A stretch of 64,000 nucleotides of DNA from JACKCB01 sp964452775 (lineage in GTDB: Bacteria > Chloroflexota > Anaerolineae > Promineifilales > Promineifilaceae), in the NCBI GenBank assembly GCA_964452775.1, contig CAYVQP010000012.1, forward strand, positions 5,979 through 69,978. Reading direction: 5' to 3'. The notes under the pieces were generated by a model, which searched no databases, had not been told where the DNA came from, and saw nothing but the letters and a program-made list of their open reading frames with translations. The translations under genes were made by a program, and so were the position numbers. Below are positions 1 to 10,564 of the stretch, piece by piece. The first letter of the stretch is position 1. Every line of letters begins with the position of its first letter.

Positions 1-6
1 CAAAGT

Positions 7-273
7 TTGTTGATAAGGCAAACATTGCCCACAGCGTTGCGGACTGGTCCATATAGAATCTACTTCTACTCGTACGATTGCGCAGAACCGAGGCACATGC
101 ACATTGACCGAGAATTGAAGAGCGCAAAATTCTGGCTAGATCCAGACATCCTGCTCGAAGACAATCATGGGTTTCGTCGCAACGAGTTGCGCGACATTGA
201 GCGCGTTCTGCGCACGAATTTGGAGACACTTAGACATGAATGGGACAGTTTTTGCGGCGCCAGTGCTGGCTAG
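7..273 (+). CDS. DUF4160 family protein (toxin-antitoxin-like pair, first gene)
   Basis: An 88-residue protein matching the DUF4160 pattern: an N-terminal strand pair (GPYRIYFYSYD), then EPRHMHI, then a C-terminal helix with the NELRDIERVL signature. DUF4160 genes are usually followed by a DUF2442 gene, as here, and such pairs are often listed as putative toxin-antitoxin or regulatory modules; no biochemical role is established. The start used is TTG at the window edge, so a longer upstream start outside the window is possible. It overlaps the next gene by 38 bases, which suggests translational coupling. Confidence 0.7.
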   Translation: MLIRQTLPTALRTGPYRIYFYSYDCAEPRHMHIDRELKSAKFWLDPDILLEDNHGFRRNELRDIERVLRTNLETLRHEWDSFCGASAG

Positions 274-562
274 CGTTCTGGATGTTCATATTACTGACGA
301 TACGTTGACCGTTGACCTTGCCGATGGTCGCTCAATTTCAGTTCCGATTGGCTGGTACCCGCGACTTGCTCAGGCAACGGTTGCGGAACGCACCAATTAT
401 GAGATTAGCAATGCGGGCTACGGCATACATTGGCCGGAACTTGATGAGGATCTCGGCGTTGAAGGCCTATTGATGGGCAAGAAGTCAATGGAGAGCAGAG
501 CATCATTCGATCGCTGGCTGCAAGATCGCACCGCAGCGAGACCAGGGCAAAACGGGGGCTAG
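236..562 (+). CDS. DUF2442 family protein
   Basis: A 108-residue protein with the DUF2442 core: a short beta-rich segment (LTVDLADGRSISVPIGWYPR) followed by NYEISNAGYGIHWPELDEDL, the W-x-x-LDEDL block being diagnostic. I chose the ATG at 236 because residues encoded further upstream overlap the DUF4160 gene and look non-native. It is the usual partner of DUF4160. The tail after VEGLLMGKKS is poorly conserved. Function unknown; possibly an antitoxin or regulator. Confidence 0.7.
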   Translation: MNGTVFAAPVLASVLDVHITDDTLTVDLADGRSISVPIGWYPRLAQATVAERTNYEISNAGYGIHWPELDEDLGVEGLLMGKKSMESRASFDRWLQDRTAARPGQNGG

Positions 563-597
563 ACGGCCAGTGGTAGCTCGCTGATCGATGCCGACGC

Positions 598-1439
598 GGT
601 TCTGTTGCAAAGAATTTTGGGGTCGGGTAACCTGGGCTGCTTCATCTTGATACTTGAAGGGCAACTGCATGGAGAACCCATTCAAATGGCGGCATTATCA
701 GTCTGAGATCATCTTGCTTTGTGTTCGTTGGTACCTGCGTTACGCGCTCAGCTACTGAGATTTAGAGGAGATGATGACCGAGCGCGGCCTGTCGGTTGTC
801 CACACAACCATTTACCGCTGGGTTCAGGCGTATGCCCCAGAAATAGACAAACGTTGCCGGCCTCATTTGAAGCAAACCAATGACTCCTGACGCGTCGACG
901 AGACCTATATCAAAGTCAGGGGCAAGTGGATGTATCTGTATCGCGCCGTCGATTCGACCGGTCAGACGCTCGATTTCCTCCTGAACCAGACTCGCAGCAC
1001 TCGAGCAGCCAAGCGCTTCTTCCGCGAAGTCTTGGGCAGACCACATATCACTGCCCCACGAGTAATCAATGTCGACAAGAATCCCAGCTACATTGGCGCC
1101 ATTGATGATTTGAAGCGAGAGAAGCTGCTACCGGAAAAATGTAAACGCCGGCCCAGCCAGTACATGAATAACATGGTAGAGCAGGAACACCGCTTCATTA
1201 AGCGAAGGGGCAAGCCAGGCCTGGGGTTCTTCTCTTACCCGACAGCCTGGCGAACAATTCGAGGATATGAAACGATCAACATGATCAGGAAGGGACAGGT
1301 TGAGGGAGCAGACAAGGGAAACATCAGCGCACAGAATCAGTTCATCGCAGGACTGTTTGGACTAGCGATCTAAGCTGCAACTACATCCGCGACCCTCTGC
1401 GCCTGCCTGCTCTCGCGCTGGATTTTTCGCAACAGAACC
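598..1439 (+). mobile_element. IS6-family insertion sequence (degenerate)
   Basis: The element is bounded by terminal inverted repeats GGTTCTGTTGCAAAG at 598-612 and, read on the - strand, GGTTCTGTTGCGAAA ending at 1439. GG(T/C)TCTGTTGCAAA is the characteristic IS6/IS26-type end. Length is 842 bp, normal for the family. The 8 bp on each side (590-597 and 1440-1447) do not match, so no target duplication remains; this fits cointegrate-type movement or later rearrangement. The transposase is broken. Confidence 0.85.
669..1373 (+). pseudogene. IS6-family DDE transposase with two in-frame stops
   Basis: Read in one frame from the ATG at 669 the product is an IS6 transposase of about 234 codons: an N-terminal helix-turn-helix part (LEEMMTERGLSVVHTTIYRW), then the DDE domain starting VDETYIKVRGKW, the second Asp in INVDKNPSY, and the Glu in VEQEHRFIKRR. 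Two TGA codons interrupt it: one where the family has LSYRD(V/L)EE (an Arg codon) and one where it has the Trp before RVDETY. Both are single transitions from CGA and TGG. The gene is therefore inactive unless rescued. Confidence 0.85.
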
Positions 1440-1538
1440 CTCGAGATGCTGCTGGATTTGCACAGTCGGCCTGTCTCGACCGGGGGACTCTGCAATTTTG
1501 GAACTCGAGGTGCGGGCAACGTTGAGAGGCGAGATTTG

Positions 1539-4307
1539 ATGCTCACTTTTCTGTTTACCGATCTGGAAAACAGTACCCCGCTCTGGGAGAGCTTCCCGGC
1601 GGCGATGCAACAGGCGTCCGCCCGGCATGATGCGTTGCTGCGCGCGGCCATCGTGGCGCACAATGGGCGGGTGATTAAGAGCACCGGCGACGGCTTCCAC
1701 GCCGTCTTTGCCTCCCCGGCTGACGGCGTCATGGGCGCGCTGGCCGGGCAACTGGCGCTGCTGGCCGAAAGCTGGCCGGCCGAAACCGGCCCGTTGCTCG
1801 TGCGTATGGGGCTGCACACCGGCGAGAGCCGCGAACGAGACGGCGACTATTTTGGCCTGGCGGTGAACCGGGCCGCCCGTATCATGGACTGCGGGCATGG
1901 CGGCCAGGTGCTGCTTTCCGCGGCGACGGCGGCGCTGATCAGGCCGGCGCTGCCGGCGGAACTCACGCTGCTGGATTTGGGCGACCACCGGCTACGGGGC
2001 CTGGGGCTGCCGGAGCGCATCTGGCAACTCTGCTATCCAGGACTGCCGGCCGAATTCCCGCCGCTGCGCGCGCTTTCCGCCTACCGGCACAACCTGCCCA
2101 GCCAGTTGTCGAGCTTCGTAGGCCGGGAGCAGGAGTTGGCCGACATCCGGCGACTGCTGGGCGAGACCCGGCTGCTCACCTTGTTGGGGCCGGGCGGCAC
2201 CGGCAAGACGCGCCTGATGCTGGAGAGCGCCGAGAGCGTGCTGGGCGACTACGAGCACGGTGTCTGGCTGGTCGAACTGGCTCCGCTCACCGACCCGGAG
2301 CGGGTAGCCGAACGGGTGGCGGCGGCCCTGAACGCGCAAGAGCAAGCCGGCCGGCCCATGCGCGATGCGCTGGTCGACTACCTGCGCCGCAAACAGTTGC
2401 TGCTGTTGCTGGACAACGTCGAGCACCTGGTGCGCGAGTGCGCAGAGCTGGCTGCCTATCTGCTCTCCCGCTGCCCAGACTTGAAAATGATGGTCACTGG
2501 CCGGGAAGCGCTGTTCATCGCCGGCGAAGTGACCCTGCAAGTGCCTTCCCTGTCGCTGCCAGGCAGCGGCGGCGGGCTGGCAGCGATAGCGGCCTGCGAG
2601 AGCGTGCAACTGTTCCTGGCCCGCGCCCAGGAGATCCGGCCCGATTTCGAGTTGGGGGCCGAAAATGCGCCGCTGGTAGCCGAGATTGTGCGCCGGCTGG
2701 ACGGTATCCCGCTGGCGCTGGAACTGGCTACTGCCCGGCTGCGCATGCTGACCGTCGACCAGATCGCCCAGCGGCTCAGCGACCGCTTCCGGCTGCTGAC
2801 CGGCGGCCGGCGCACCGTCTTGCCCCGCCAACAGACCTTGCAAGCGCTGATCGACTGGAGCTGGAACCTGCTGGACGACAACGAGCGGCAACTGATGATG
2901 CGCCTCTCGGTCTTTGCCGGCGGCTGGACGCTGGCCGGCGCGCAAGCCATCTGCGGCGACGTGCTGCTGGACGAGTACGCCGTCTTCGACCTGCTGGAAC
3001 AGTTGGTGAACAAGTCCCTGGTCGTGGTCAGTTACCCGGTGACCGACAGTCACCCGGCTTCCGGCGAGGCGCGCTATGGCATGTTGGAGAGCATCCATGA
3101 ATATAACCGTGACCGGCTGTTTGCCGCCGGCGATGGCGAGCGCTGGCGCGACCGGCACGCGGACTACTACGCCGGCTTTGCCGTAGACGCCGGGCCGCAT
3201 CTGCTTCAAGCGGACATGTTGCTCTGGGTGCAACGGATCACGGCCGAGTTGGACAATTTGCGGGCGGTGCTGGCCTGGACCCTGGAGGAGCGCCCCGATG
3301 TGGCGTTGCGCATCGCCAGCAGCCTGATCTACTCCGAGGTGCACTGGTTGCATCCTAGCGAGGCCGTAGCCTGGTTGCGGCCGGCCATCGAACGAGCGCG
3401 GGGCCAACTGGGAGCCGAGCCGCCGGTGGTCAACATGCACGACTACATCAGCGCGCTGGTCGGGCTGGTGTCGACGCTCTCCTGGATTGGCCGGCGGCCG
3501 GCTGTACTGCCGTTGATTGACGAAGCGATTGCCCTGGCCCGGCAACATGGCGAAGAGCGGCTGTTGGCGGCGGCGATCATGAACAAACACGGCGGCCTGG
3601 GACGGATACTCACCGGCGAAAGCAAGCAAGAGGTGCAGGAGGCGATCACCATCGCGCGCCGGAATAATTTTCAGAACGAGCTGTTCCTGCTGTTGAGCAC
3701 CTATGCGGCGTCGCACCTGGCGCAGGGCCGGATTGAAGAGGCCGCAACGCTTATTCAGGAAGCGATGGAGCTGGTGCGCCGGATTGACAACCCCATTTCC
3801 AGCGCGATGATCCATTACGGCCAGGGCTTTCTGGCCCAGATGCGGGGCGATTGGGCGGCGGCGCGGGAGCATGGCCTGGTTATGCTGGCAAATTATGAAG
3901 CGCTGAACGCGCCGCGCAGTATCGCCACCGGGCGCAGTTTCCTGGCCCACAATGCGCGCTATGCCGGCGAACTCGACGAGGCGGAAGGCTACTACCGGCA
4001 GACCATCCTGAACTAGCAGGAATTGGGCCACCAGGCGGCCGTGGCCCACCAGCTAGAGTGCTTCGCCTATATCGCCATCGCCCGCGACCGGCCCGCGCAC
4101 GCTGCCCGCCTGTTGGGCGCAGCCGGGCAGGCACGGGAGGCGCTACACCGGCCTATCGAAGCGCCCAACGAAGTCGCCGAATTGGAGCAAGCGCTGGCCC
4201 AACTCGCCGGCGCGCTGGGCGAGGCAGAGCGGGAGCGGCTGTTGGCGGAAGGTCGCCGGCTGAGTTTGGATGAGGCGGTGCTAGTGGCGTTGGGGGAGGT
4301 GAGGTAG
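1539..4307 (+). pseudogene. Adenylate/guanylate cyclase-NB-ARC-TPR regulator interrupted by a TAG
   Basis: The N-terminal 170 residues form a class III nucleotide cyclase domain (FLFTDLENSTPLW and STGDGFHAVF hold the two metal-binding Asp). An NB-ARC/AfsR-type ATPase follows (VGREQELADIRRLL, P-loop GPGGTGKT, LLLLDNVEH, then GIPLALELA), and then an all-helical TPR-like region. Translation stops at TAG 4014-4016, but the same frame continues to 4307 with QELGHQAAVAHQLECF, a tail that in homologues is normally preceded by Trp; TGG to TAG explains it. I start at the ATG at 1539 because the cyclase core begins there; an upstream ATG at 1446 is in frame. Such proteins are frequent in Chloroflexota. 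The 824-residue upper part may still be made. Confidence 0.75.
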
Positions 4308-4355
4308 AGAGTTGCCTCCGTCTTACCTGCTATTGACCTTGCGACCCGACCGCAA

Positions 4356-5654
4356 CTATCGCGGCAACTCAAAAATGCGCACCCGACTATTCTGATTCGT
4401 CACGGCGACATGCCGGGCGCCATTGAAGAGTGCTATCTCTTCAATCAAGCTGATTCCCGGAAAGTAAATGGTTGGTTCGCTTGCCAGATCCTCAGCGTTC
4501 CAAGCATACAATTGAGTCCAGCCGGCCGCCATCAGGGTGTTGCTTTGTTGATCGTAGCTCAGCGACTTCATGAGTTCGTCGCCGGAATAGAAGCGTCTCG
4601 GCCCGGTGCCATTCGTGTGCAACAAGTAGAGTTGCTCGCCGGCAGCAATTGCGAACGCCCGCAGGCCATCAACGTAGACGACATCCTGGACCGCGTGCAG
4701 GTCAAACGAATAATCTGGCTCATACATCGTCGAGTCATAGTGCAATAGCTGGACACCATCGTAGTTGCCAACCACGAGCCAGGAGATTGCATCATCCTTG
4801 GTAGCAAGCGCCAGGATTGTACTATATGGCACGGCCACGTCTGTCGGGGACGAAGCGTTGTCCGACGTGTCCAACATGTGTAAGTGAGATCCCGACAGTA
4901 TTAGGAGTTCGCCTTCAGGGCCAAAGGCCATGCTCCAGGCGCGCTCTGCTCCGGTGATGGCGAGGGGTTCCGGAGTCCAACCATCTTCGCCCAACTTGCA
5001 CAGACCCACGCCCGCAAGATCCGCGAAGGCGAATTTGTCATGTTCCAGGTCTGACGCCAGCAGCGTGCCAAAGCATTGTTCGCCGGTGAGGGTCTCACTA
5101 ACAAGGGCATCGTCTTGGACACGCCACAAGATGATTTCATGCTGCTGGCTGTTTGAGATCAGCTTTTCTCCGTCATGGCTCATCGCCAGACCGTAATATG
5201 GCGCCGAGAATTCGCCTAGCGGCGGACCCAGTTGAATAGCGCTCTGATAAGGCATCCGGACGTAGAATCCTGGGCTAAGGATTTGAATCGCGCCGAGGGC
5301 GACGCCAATGAGGCTTGCGACCAGCAAAGGTATGACAAACCGGCGCCGGGACCATCCAGATTCTCCGGGGTCAGCTCCCGCTTTGCGGCGTTCGCGGTCA
5401 ATCGTTGCCAGCAAAAGGATGACCGCGGTAACACCGCCTATTGCTGCGCTAGGACAGCCTGCCAACAGGAATTATTCTGCACCGCCAAATGACATGTGCC
5501 CCATAGCCATCTTTGCTTCCAACTGAAGATTGCTGGCTAGAAGCAGCCACACGGTCGCGATGGCGAAACCTGCGCTGCAGATCGCTGCCACAAGCCACAA
5601 GAGCGCCACATTCCGGCCCCGCACCCTTCCGCGATTGTGCTCTTGATTGCTCAC
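4356..5654 (-). pseudogene. Membrane-anchored WD40-like protein split by an in-frame TAA
   Basis: The frame starts at GTG 5654 behind a good ribosome site (GAGGAGG) and encodes a short cytoplasmic head, a first membrane helix (VALLWLVAAICSAGFAIATV), then MGHMSFGGAE, a TAA stop near 5472, and in the same frame a second helix (AAIGGVTAVILLLATI), a charged loop, a third helix (VIPLLVASLIGVALGAI) and an exported beta-propeller-like domain with HDGEKLISNSQQHEIILW and similar blades. Topology suggests one three-helix protein broken by a CAA to TAA change. The alternative is two genes, with the downstream 369-residue part starting at a TTG at 5465. Substrate or partner unknown. Confidence 0.5.
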
Positions 5655-5934
5655 TGGCTCCTCCTCTTGCCGCCATGAATGCGAATGACAAACGAAATGG
5701 GAAAGTGTGACTAGCACCAAGTTCGCTGCAATATCAGCGTAGTATACTGAACTCAGGGTGTCAAGTGGTGCGAACCATAATCAGGGAGTCAGGAAATCCC
5801 TGCTTAAATGGTCGCTGGTGCTACTCTTTCTCGCGTAAGTGTCTCTCTCGAGAGGATACCTTTCCAAAACTTCGTCGACAAATCACTATCCGGATTACTC
5901 ATACAGTGGCGGGTTTCAACACATCATCCGCCGG

Positions 5935-6888
5935 CTAGCACCGCCGCTTATGCGGCACATGCAACAGCCTGGCGGCCCGCTGTTTTGCCTGCTCACCGCG
6001 CCGGTCATACCGGGCAGTCGTGTTGACATTCGCGTGTCCGGCCACCTTCTGCACCGTGACAATATCCGCCCCCCGGTCCAACAACTCGCCCACAAAGGTG
6101 CGTCGAAAGTCATGCGGCGACAACTCGGCAACCCCGGCCGCTGCCGCCCGGGTCTGCAGCATCTTGTAGATCGCCTGAGTGGTCAGCCGGCCGCCCTGGT
6201 TGCGATTGCCCACGCCCCGGAATAACGGGCCGGGCGCATCCCCGCGCGCTGCCAGCCAGTCGTCGAGCGCCGCGGCCGCGCCGTTGTCCACGTAGGCCGT
6301 GCGCTCCTTGTTGCGTTTACCGCGCAGGATCAGCCCGCCCACAGCCGGGTCGTAGTCGGCCATGTTCAGTTCCACCAGCTCCGCCCGGCGCATACCCGTC
6401 GCATATAGCAAAGAGATTATTGCCGCGTCGCGGATGCCGAGCGCGTCATTGCCGCAGCTGTTGAGCAGCGCCGCCAACTCGCCGGCGCCAATCGCACGGC
6501 CGGCCGGCATGGTCTCGCCCTTCAGATTCTCCACGCTCGCCGCCTGCTGATAATCTTCCGCCGGCATCAGGCCCAGCTTCCAGGCCGCTCTCAAAACGCC
6601 TCTCAGCGCCGATAGCGTCTTATTTGCCGTCGAATAGCTATATTTTTCCGCCAGCGCGGCTCTTAGCGCGGCTGTGTGCTGGAAACGCAGCCGGCCCCAT
6701 GGCATTCCAACGTAACTGACCCCTTCCTGGCCGGTCAGCAACTCCGCGATGACAGTCAGCGCCCGCTGCATGGCCGGCCGGCTGCCGGGCGCCAATGACG
6801 CCAGGTAGACCACGGCCGGGTTCTGGTCGGCCGCGCCGGCGGCGATTACCAATTGTTGCGTTTGCTGAATTGCCGGAAGGTGTGTCAT
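5935..6888 (-). CDS. Tyrosine recombinase (XerD-like integrase)
   Basis: A 317-residue site-specific recombinase. Residues about 20-110 form the SAM-like core-binding domain, 130-310 the catalytic domain. The catalytic set is visible: R167 in TGMRRAEL, the H259-x-x-R262 pair in SPHDFRRTF, H285 in VAGHANVNTT and the nucleophile Y294. It would cut and rejoin DNA at a short att or dif-like site. It is the only gene in its transcription unit. Nearby decayed IS material suggests it belongs to an old integrative element rather than being the housekeeping XerD. Confidence 0.85.
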   Translation of the reverse strand: MTHLPAIQQTQQLVIAAGAADQNPAVVYLASLAPGSRPAMQRALTVIAELLTGQEGVSYVGMPWGRLRFQHTAALRAALAEKYSYSTANKTLSALRGVLRAAWKLGLMPAEDYQQAASVENLKGETMPAGRAIGAGELAALLNSCGNDALGIRDAAIISLLYATGMRRAELVELNMADYDPAVGGLILRGKRNKERTAYVDNGAAAALDDWLAARGDAPGPLFRGVGNRNQGGRLTTQAIYKMLQTRAAAAGVAELSPHDFRRTFVGELLDRGADIVTVQKVAGHANVNTTARYDRRGEQAKQRAARLLHVPHKRRC

Positions 6889-7493
6889 CTCTTGCCTCGA
6901 TTTCCAGTTCTCAGAAGATTATTCTGATAACTAGAAAATAGCAGAAATGCAATGTTATGTCAAGCGTTTTCGGTGATGGAGACCGATCGAAAGCGGTTTG
7001 TGCTTTTGGGTGGCTCGCCGGTCGGGTGCTTAAGTGGCCGTTATCGATATCGTCAGAATCGCAGGAACCAGCTCGTTGTCGGCAGTTTATCGCTATTGCT
7101 TGGCGGGAAATGGGCTGGAGGCTGAATCGGAACGTTACTGATAACGGTCGGTATCGTTACCGTCACGATCGACTCACACCCAGCACCCGAAAAAAATTGG
7201 TCTCCGATACTTACGGCGTAATCAATATCAAACACAGGAACTTGCTCGTCCTCTAGTAAACGTCTTGGTATTTCTCCAGCATTTCCAGAGAGATCCAGAC
7301 TTTCACCCGAGGTCTTGGAAAATCAATCCAGAAGTATCACTGAATCTTGTGGTCTACCTTACCAGAGAAAACGCATTCTCTGACAAAGTGGCCTTTCTCT
7401 TGTCGTGTATCTTATGTTAATGAGAGTGCAAACTTTCCGACGCTTGCGCACCATACCCCAAAAAAAGTCTCCGCGGCACCTTGCATCGCCCGA
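6889..7493. other. Intergenic region without a supported gene
   Basis: About 600 bases between the integrase and the CARDB-like gene. Small open frames exist on both strands but none shows a recognisable domain, a ribosome site or coding-type composition. The part near 6890-6960 is AT-richer than its surroundings and could hold the integrase promoter on the - strand. I see no repeat array, tRNA or clear terminator. Confidence 0.5.
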
Positions 7494-8636
7494 TCATTCG
7501 CCCACGATTAATAGTGTAATGCCGCCGATCACTTCGGGTGGCTGCCGGTTCTCATCTATCGCAGTAATGTCCAATCCGACGACCTGATCGGCCTTCAGCC
7601 CCAATTTCGGCAGAACAATGCCGAACTTGCTCCGTCGCGCCTGGCTGTTCATCTCGCGGAACTGTGCCAGAAGCTCACGGTGCGCCGCCATGCGCGTCCT
7701 CCCCTCATTCACGGCGCGGATCACATCCCACACCGCAACATTTAGCTCCTTCTGAGCATCAAGACTCAAACCATCGCGGTCGCTGAACGCCAGCGTCAAT
7801 CCTTCACCGTCCTCCCTCAGGTCAACCCCCTTACTACCCGCCTCTTCCAGCTTCAGTCGCGTCAGGCGCGCCCAGCCACGCTGCGGAAACTCAGGCGCAG
7901 GCGCTACCTCAGCCAGAAGCGGATGGCGCAGTGCCAGCACCTCCTCCGGCTGCAACACCCTGAGATTAACGCGCATGCGCGCATTGGGCGCGTGCACCAT
8001 CGCGAACGAATAGGCCTGCGCCTGGCCCACAATGTTCAGGTTCTGTTGTGCCACGTGCCGGTCGATCCTTGGGTCCAACTGAAAATCGTCGACCGGCAGC
8101 TCCAGCGGCGAGAAGGAGAACGCCCGCGCAAACAGACACTTGTGACCGCTCTCCGTAGGCGGCACCGTGTAGAGAAACTCCGCCGCTGCGTTGGCGTTGG
8201 CGCCCACCCAGGCCGTCGGCACATTTCCCAGCGTCAGGTTCGTCGCGAAACGCGTATCAAACCCCAGCGAGGGATCCGTCAGAAAGAGCTCCACCTTCGC
8301 GCTGGGCACAGCCAGATCGCCGCGATTGCGCAGCAGGCAGCGCACAACGTACGTTTCCCCGGCCTGTAGCTGGGTGGTATACGTCCCCATGCTCGTTACC
8401 GGGCTCAGGGTAATGTCCGGCGAACGCCAGTGCGCAATGCGCAGCAGTATCGGGCGCACGCCAATGTCGGCGTGATAGGTGCGCATGTAGAGAAACGAGC
8501 TATCGTGGAACTCTTCCGGCGGCTTGCGATCGCGGCGCGCAAAGTGTGTCCGGATCTCTCCCGCGACCTCCTGCAAGTACGTCTCACGTAACTTCTGCAA
8601 TTCCCGAAGATACGCCTCCGATTGACTATCAGTCAT
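7494..8636 (-). CDS. Hypothetical protein with CARDB-like beta domain
   Basis: A 380-residue protein without a signal peptide. Residues about 70-150 resemble a CARDB/Ig-like fold: QLQAGETYVVRCLLRNRGDL followed by SAKVELFLTDPS, the pattern seen in adhesion-type beta-sandwiches that package repeated structures. The rest is unrecognised; the C-terminal part (VVGLDITAIDENRQPPEVIG) looks like another small beta domain. The ATG at 8636 follows a strong ribosome site (AGAGGAGG). It lies 14 bp downstream of the phospholipase-like gene on the same strand, so the two form an operon. Confidence 0.5.
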   Translation of the reverse strand: MTDSQSEAYLRELQKLRETYLQEVAGEIRTHFARRDRKPPEEFHDSSFLYMRTYHADIGVRPILLRIAHWRSPDITLSPVTSMGTYTTQLQAGETYVVRCLLRNRGDLAVPSAKVELFLTDPSLGFDTRFATNLTLGNVPTAWVGANANAAAEFLYTVPPTESGHKCLFARAFSFSPLELPVDDFQLDPRIDRHVAQQNLNIVGQAQAYSFAMVHAPNARMRVNLRVLQPEEVLALRHPLLAEVAPAPEFPQRGWARLTRLKLEEAGSKGVDLREDGEGLTLAFSDRDGLSLDAQKELNVAVWDVIRAVNEGRTRMAAHRELLAQFREMNSQARRSKFGIVLPKLGLKADQVVGLDITAIDENRQPPEVIGGITLLIVGE

Positions 8637-8650
8637 CTCTCGCGCCTCCT

Positions 8651-10564
8651 CTAAGGCAGCACCTCAAGCCTCACTTCCCTTGTTGGGTCCGCCGGCGTAT
8701 TCGTAACAAGCTCCGTTGGCTCGTTCGGCGGATCCCCCACCTGCGTCCAGCACAGGTAGCCGTAGCCGCGGTCGGAGTCCAGGTTGAAGTCGGGCAGCCG
8801 CTGGCCCTGGAACCAGCGTTCGTACAGCGCGCCGCTCAGCGTCAGCGCATTGCCCAACGTGCGGCTCCCCAGCAGCGCCGTCAGGTCCCCTTCCGTGCGG
8901 TTCGGTCCGGCTGCCAGCTCCGTCAACTGCTCGATAAGGTCTTCGTCCAACGCAATGCGACCAAAAGCATAATGGGTGGGCAGCGCCGAGAAATAACTCT
9001 GCGGCGCTGGACGAACGGCCCGCCGCTCGCCGTCCGTCAGCGGATAGATCAGGTGCCGCTCCTGGTTAAAGATCGCCGCCGCCGGATCGCTCAAGAACGC
9101 CGGCGTGAAGCGCAACAACGGCTCGAATGGCGCTACCGCCGCCGCATTCACTCCGGTCGGGTCCGGCATTGCCGGCGTAATGAACTGGAGAAGGCGCGGC
9201 TCGCCCAGATGCTCGCGCATCGGGAAGGCCAAACCATTTAGCGCAATCGCCAGCCGGAAGTTTTGGAACGCATTGTAAAGCTGTTCGTAGATAAGGCAGG
9301 CAGCGTAGCGGATTGTCGACGTGCCCAACGTCGCCACCGCGCCGGCTATCCCATCGGCGATCGCGGCCGCCGCCATTACTGCCGCAATCACAAGCGCCGC
9401 CAGAATGATGAAGATAGAAAGGATGCCAAAGTCTGACGCCGTGTCTACAGCATCTTCTAGAAAGTCGCCCGCGTCGCCCAGGTTATCCACTGTCTTCTCC
9501 CACACCTCGCGCAGCTCGGCCGTCAGCGAGTAGGAGACCGGCGGCGGCAACGTCCCCGATTCCGTGAAGCCCTTCATGAAGCGGTACCATAAGCGATACG
9601 TGTCATCGACGTCGCTTGCGCTAATGCGCGAGGCATAATCCGGGTCGGCGTCGGCGTCCTCCTGGTAAATACGATTCAGCGTGTCGGCAATGAAGCCGGC
9701 AAGCTCCGCCGGCATCGTCGGATTCTCCGCCGGTTCCGTATCTGAGATCACCCCATTGAAATTGAAGTTATAGAAGGCGTGCAACTTCGAGTAATTCCAG
9801 TCGACGTTCGTCACACCCAACAGATTAAAAACATCCTGAAAATTCTCACCCGCCTTATGTCGCTGGGCCTGGCTGCGGTACGGCCCGCCACAATACAAGT
9901 TGACATACGCGTGGCCCACCGTGTCGGCTGCCACGTGCGTCAGGTAGCCCAAGGCATACAGATGCAGGGGGCTGGACATGTCGCGCGTGGCCTCGAGCAT
10001 TGCCTCCGTAAACTTGCCCGTCTTGCGATAATGCATGGCGTCAAACCACCACCAGTCGCCCTCCGAGACCCCATCCCGATAAGGATGCGAGACAAGGTCA
10101 AAGAGATTGAACTCCGATACAAACTTCTTCAACGCCTCCGTCAGCACCGCTGCAAAGGCTGTCAGGACATTGTTGAGATCGTTGAGAGTTTGCTGAATCT
10201 CGCTCAGCAGCGCCGAATCCTGGATCACCTGATTCGCCGCTTCATCGAATGCAGCCAGTGCATCAAGCACGGGCTGCGGCACGGCCGATAGCAACATCTC
10301 CTCGAAATCGCGTAAGAAGTCCGCCACATCATTGTAAATCTCGACAAACTTGCCCAGCGTCGGATTCAAATCCTTCGTATTAAAGAAGAAAGGATCCGGC
10401 CCGTGACAACCGACAAACAAATAAGGCAGATTCTTGGCATCAGAGAGCAACGCCTGCAGCGCGGCGTATTCCGTGGCTCCTATCGACTCCCCCAGGCCGC
10501 TATTCGCCTGAATCTCAGCCTTCAGACGGTCCACAATCATATGGTGCAAAGCGGGTCCTGGCAT
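8651..10564 (-). CDS. Zinc-dependent phospholipase C-like protein
   Basis: A 637-residue protein. The N-terminal half carries the pattern of the zinc_dep_PLPC family: PGPALHHMIVDRL at the start, GCHGPDPFFF, then SPLHLYALGYLTHVAADTVG with the His and Asp expected to bind metal. The middle has a hydrophobic stretch (ILSIFIILAALVIAAVMAAA) that is probably a membrane helix. The C-terminal part is unrecognised. I use the ATG at 10564, which is preceded by AAAGGAGA, rather than the in-frame start ten codons earlier. Substrate is not deducible; the family includes phosphatidylcholine phospholipases and many uncharacterised members. Confidence 0.6.
   Translation of the reverse strand: MPGPALHHMIVDRLKAEIQANSGLGESIGATEYAALQALLSDAKNLPYLFVGCHGPDPFFFNTKDLNPTLGKFVEIYNDVADFLRDFEEMLLSAVPQPVLDALAAFDEAANQVIQDSALLSEIQQTLNDLNNVLTAFAAVLTEALKKFVSEFNLFDLVSHPYRDGVSEGDWWWFDAMHYRKTGKFTEAMLEATRDMSSPLHLYALGYLTHVAADTVGHAYVNLYCGGPYRSQAQRHKAGENFQDVFNLLGVTNVDWNYSKLHAFYNFNFNGVISDTEPAENPTMPAELAGFIADTLNRIYQEDADADPDYASRISASDVDDTYRLWYRFMKGFTESGTLPPPVSYSLTAELREVWEKTVDNLGDAGDFLEDAVDTASDFGILSIFIILAALVIAAVMAAAAIADGIAGAVATLGTSTIRYAACLIYEQLYNAFQNFRLAIALNGLAFPMREHLGEPRLLQFITPAMPDPTGVNAAAVAPFEPLLRFTPAFLSDPAAAIFNQERHLIYPLTDGERRAVRPAPQSYFSALPTHYAFGRIALDEDLIEQLTELAAGPNRTEGDLTALLGSRTLGNALTLSGALYERWFQGQRLPDFNLDSDRGYGYLCWTQVGDPPNEPTELVTNTPADPTREVRLEVLP

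Noticed and set aside
1992..4049. Long - strand frame opposite the cyclase-NB-ARC gene
   Set aside because: A shadow frame caused by high GC; composition is Gln/Arg/Pro-rich without domains, while the + strand has clear motifs.
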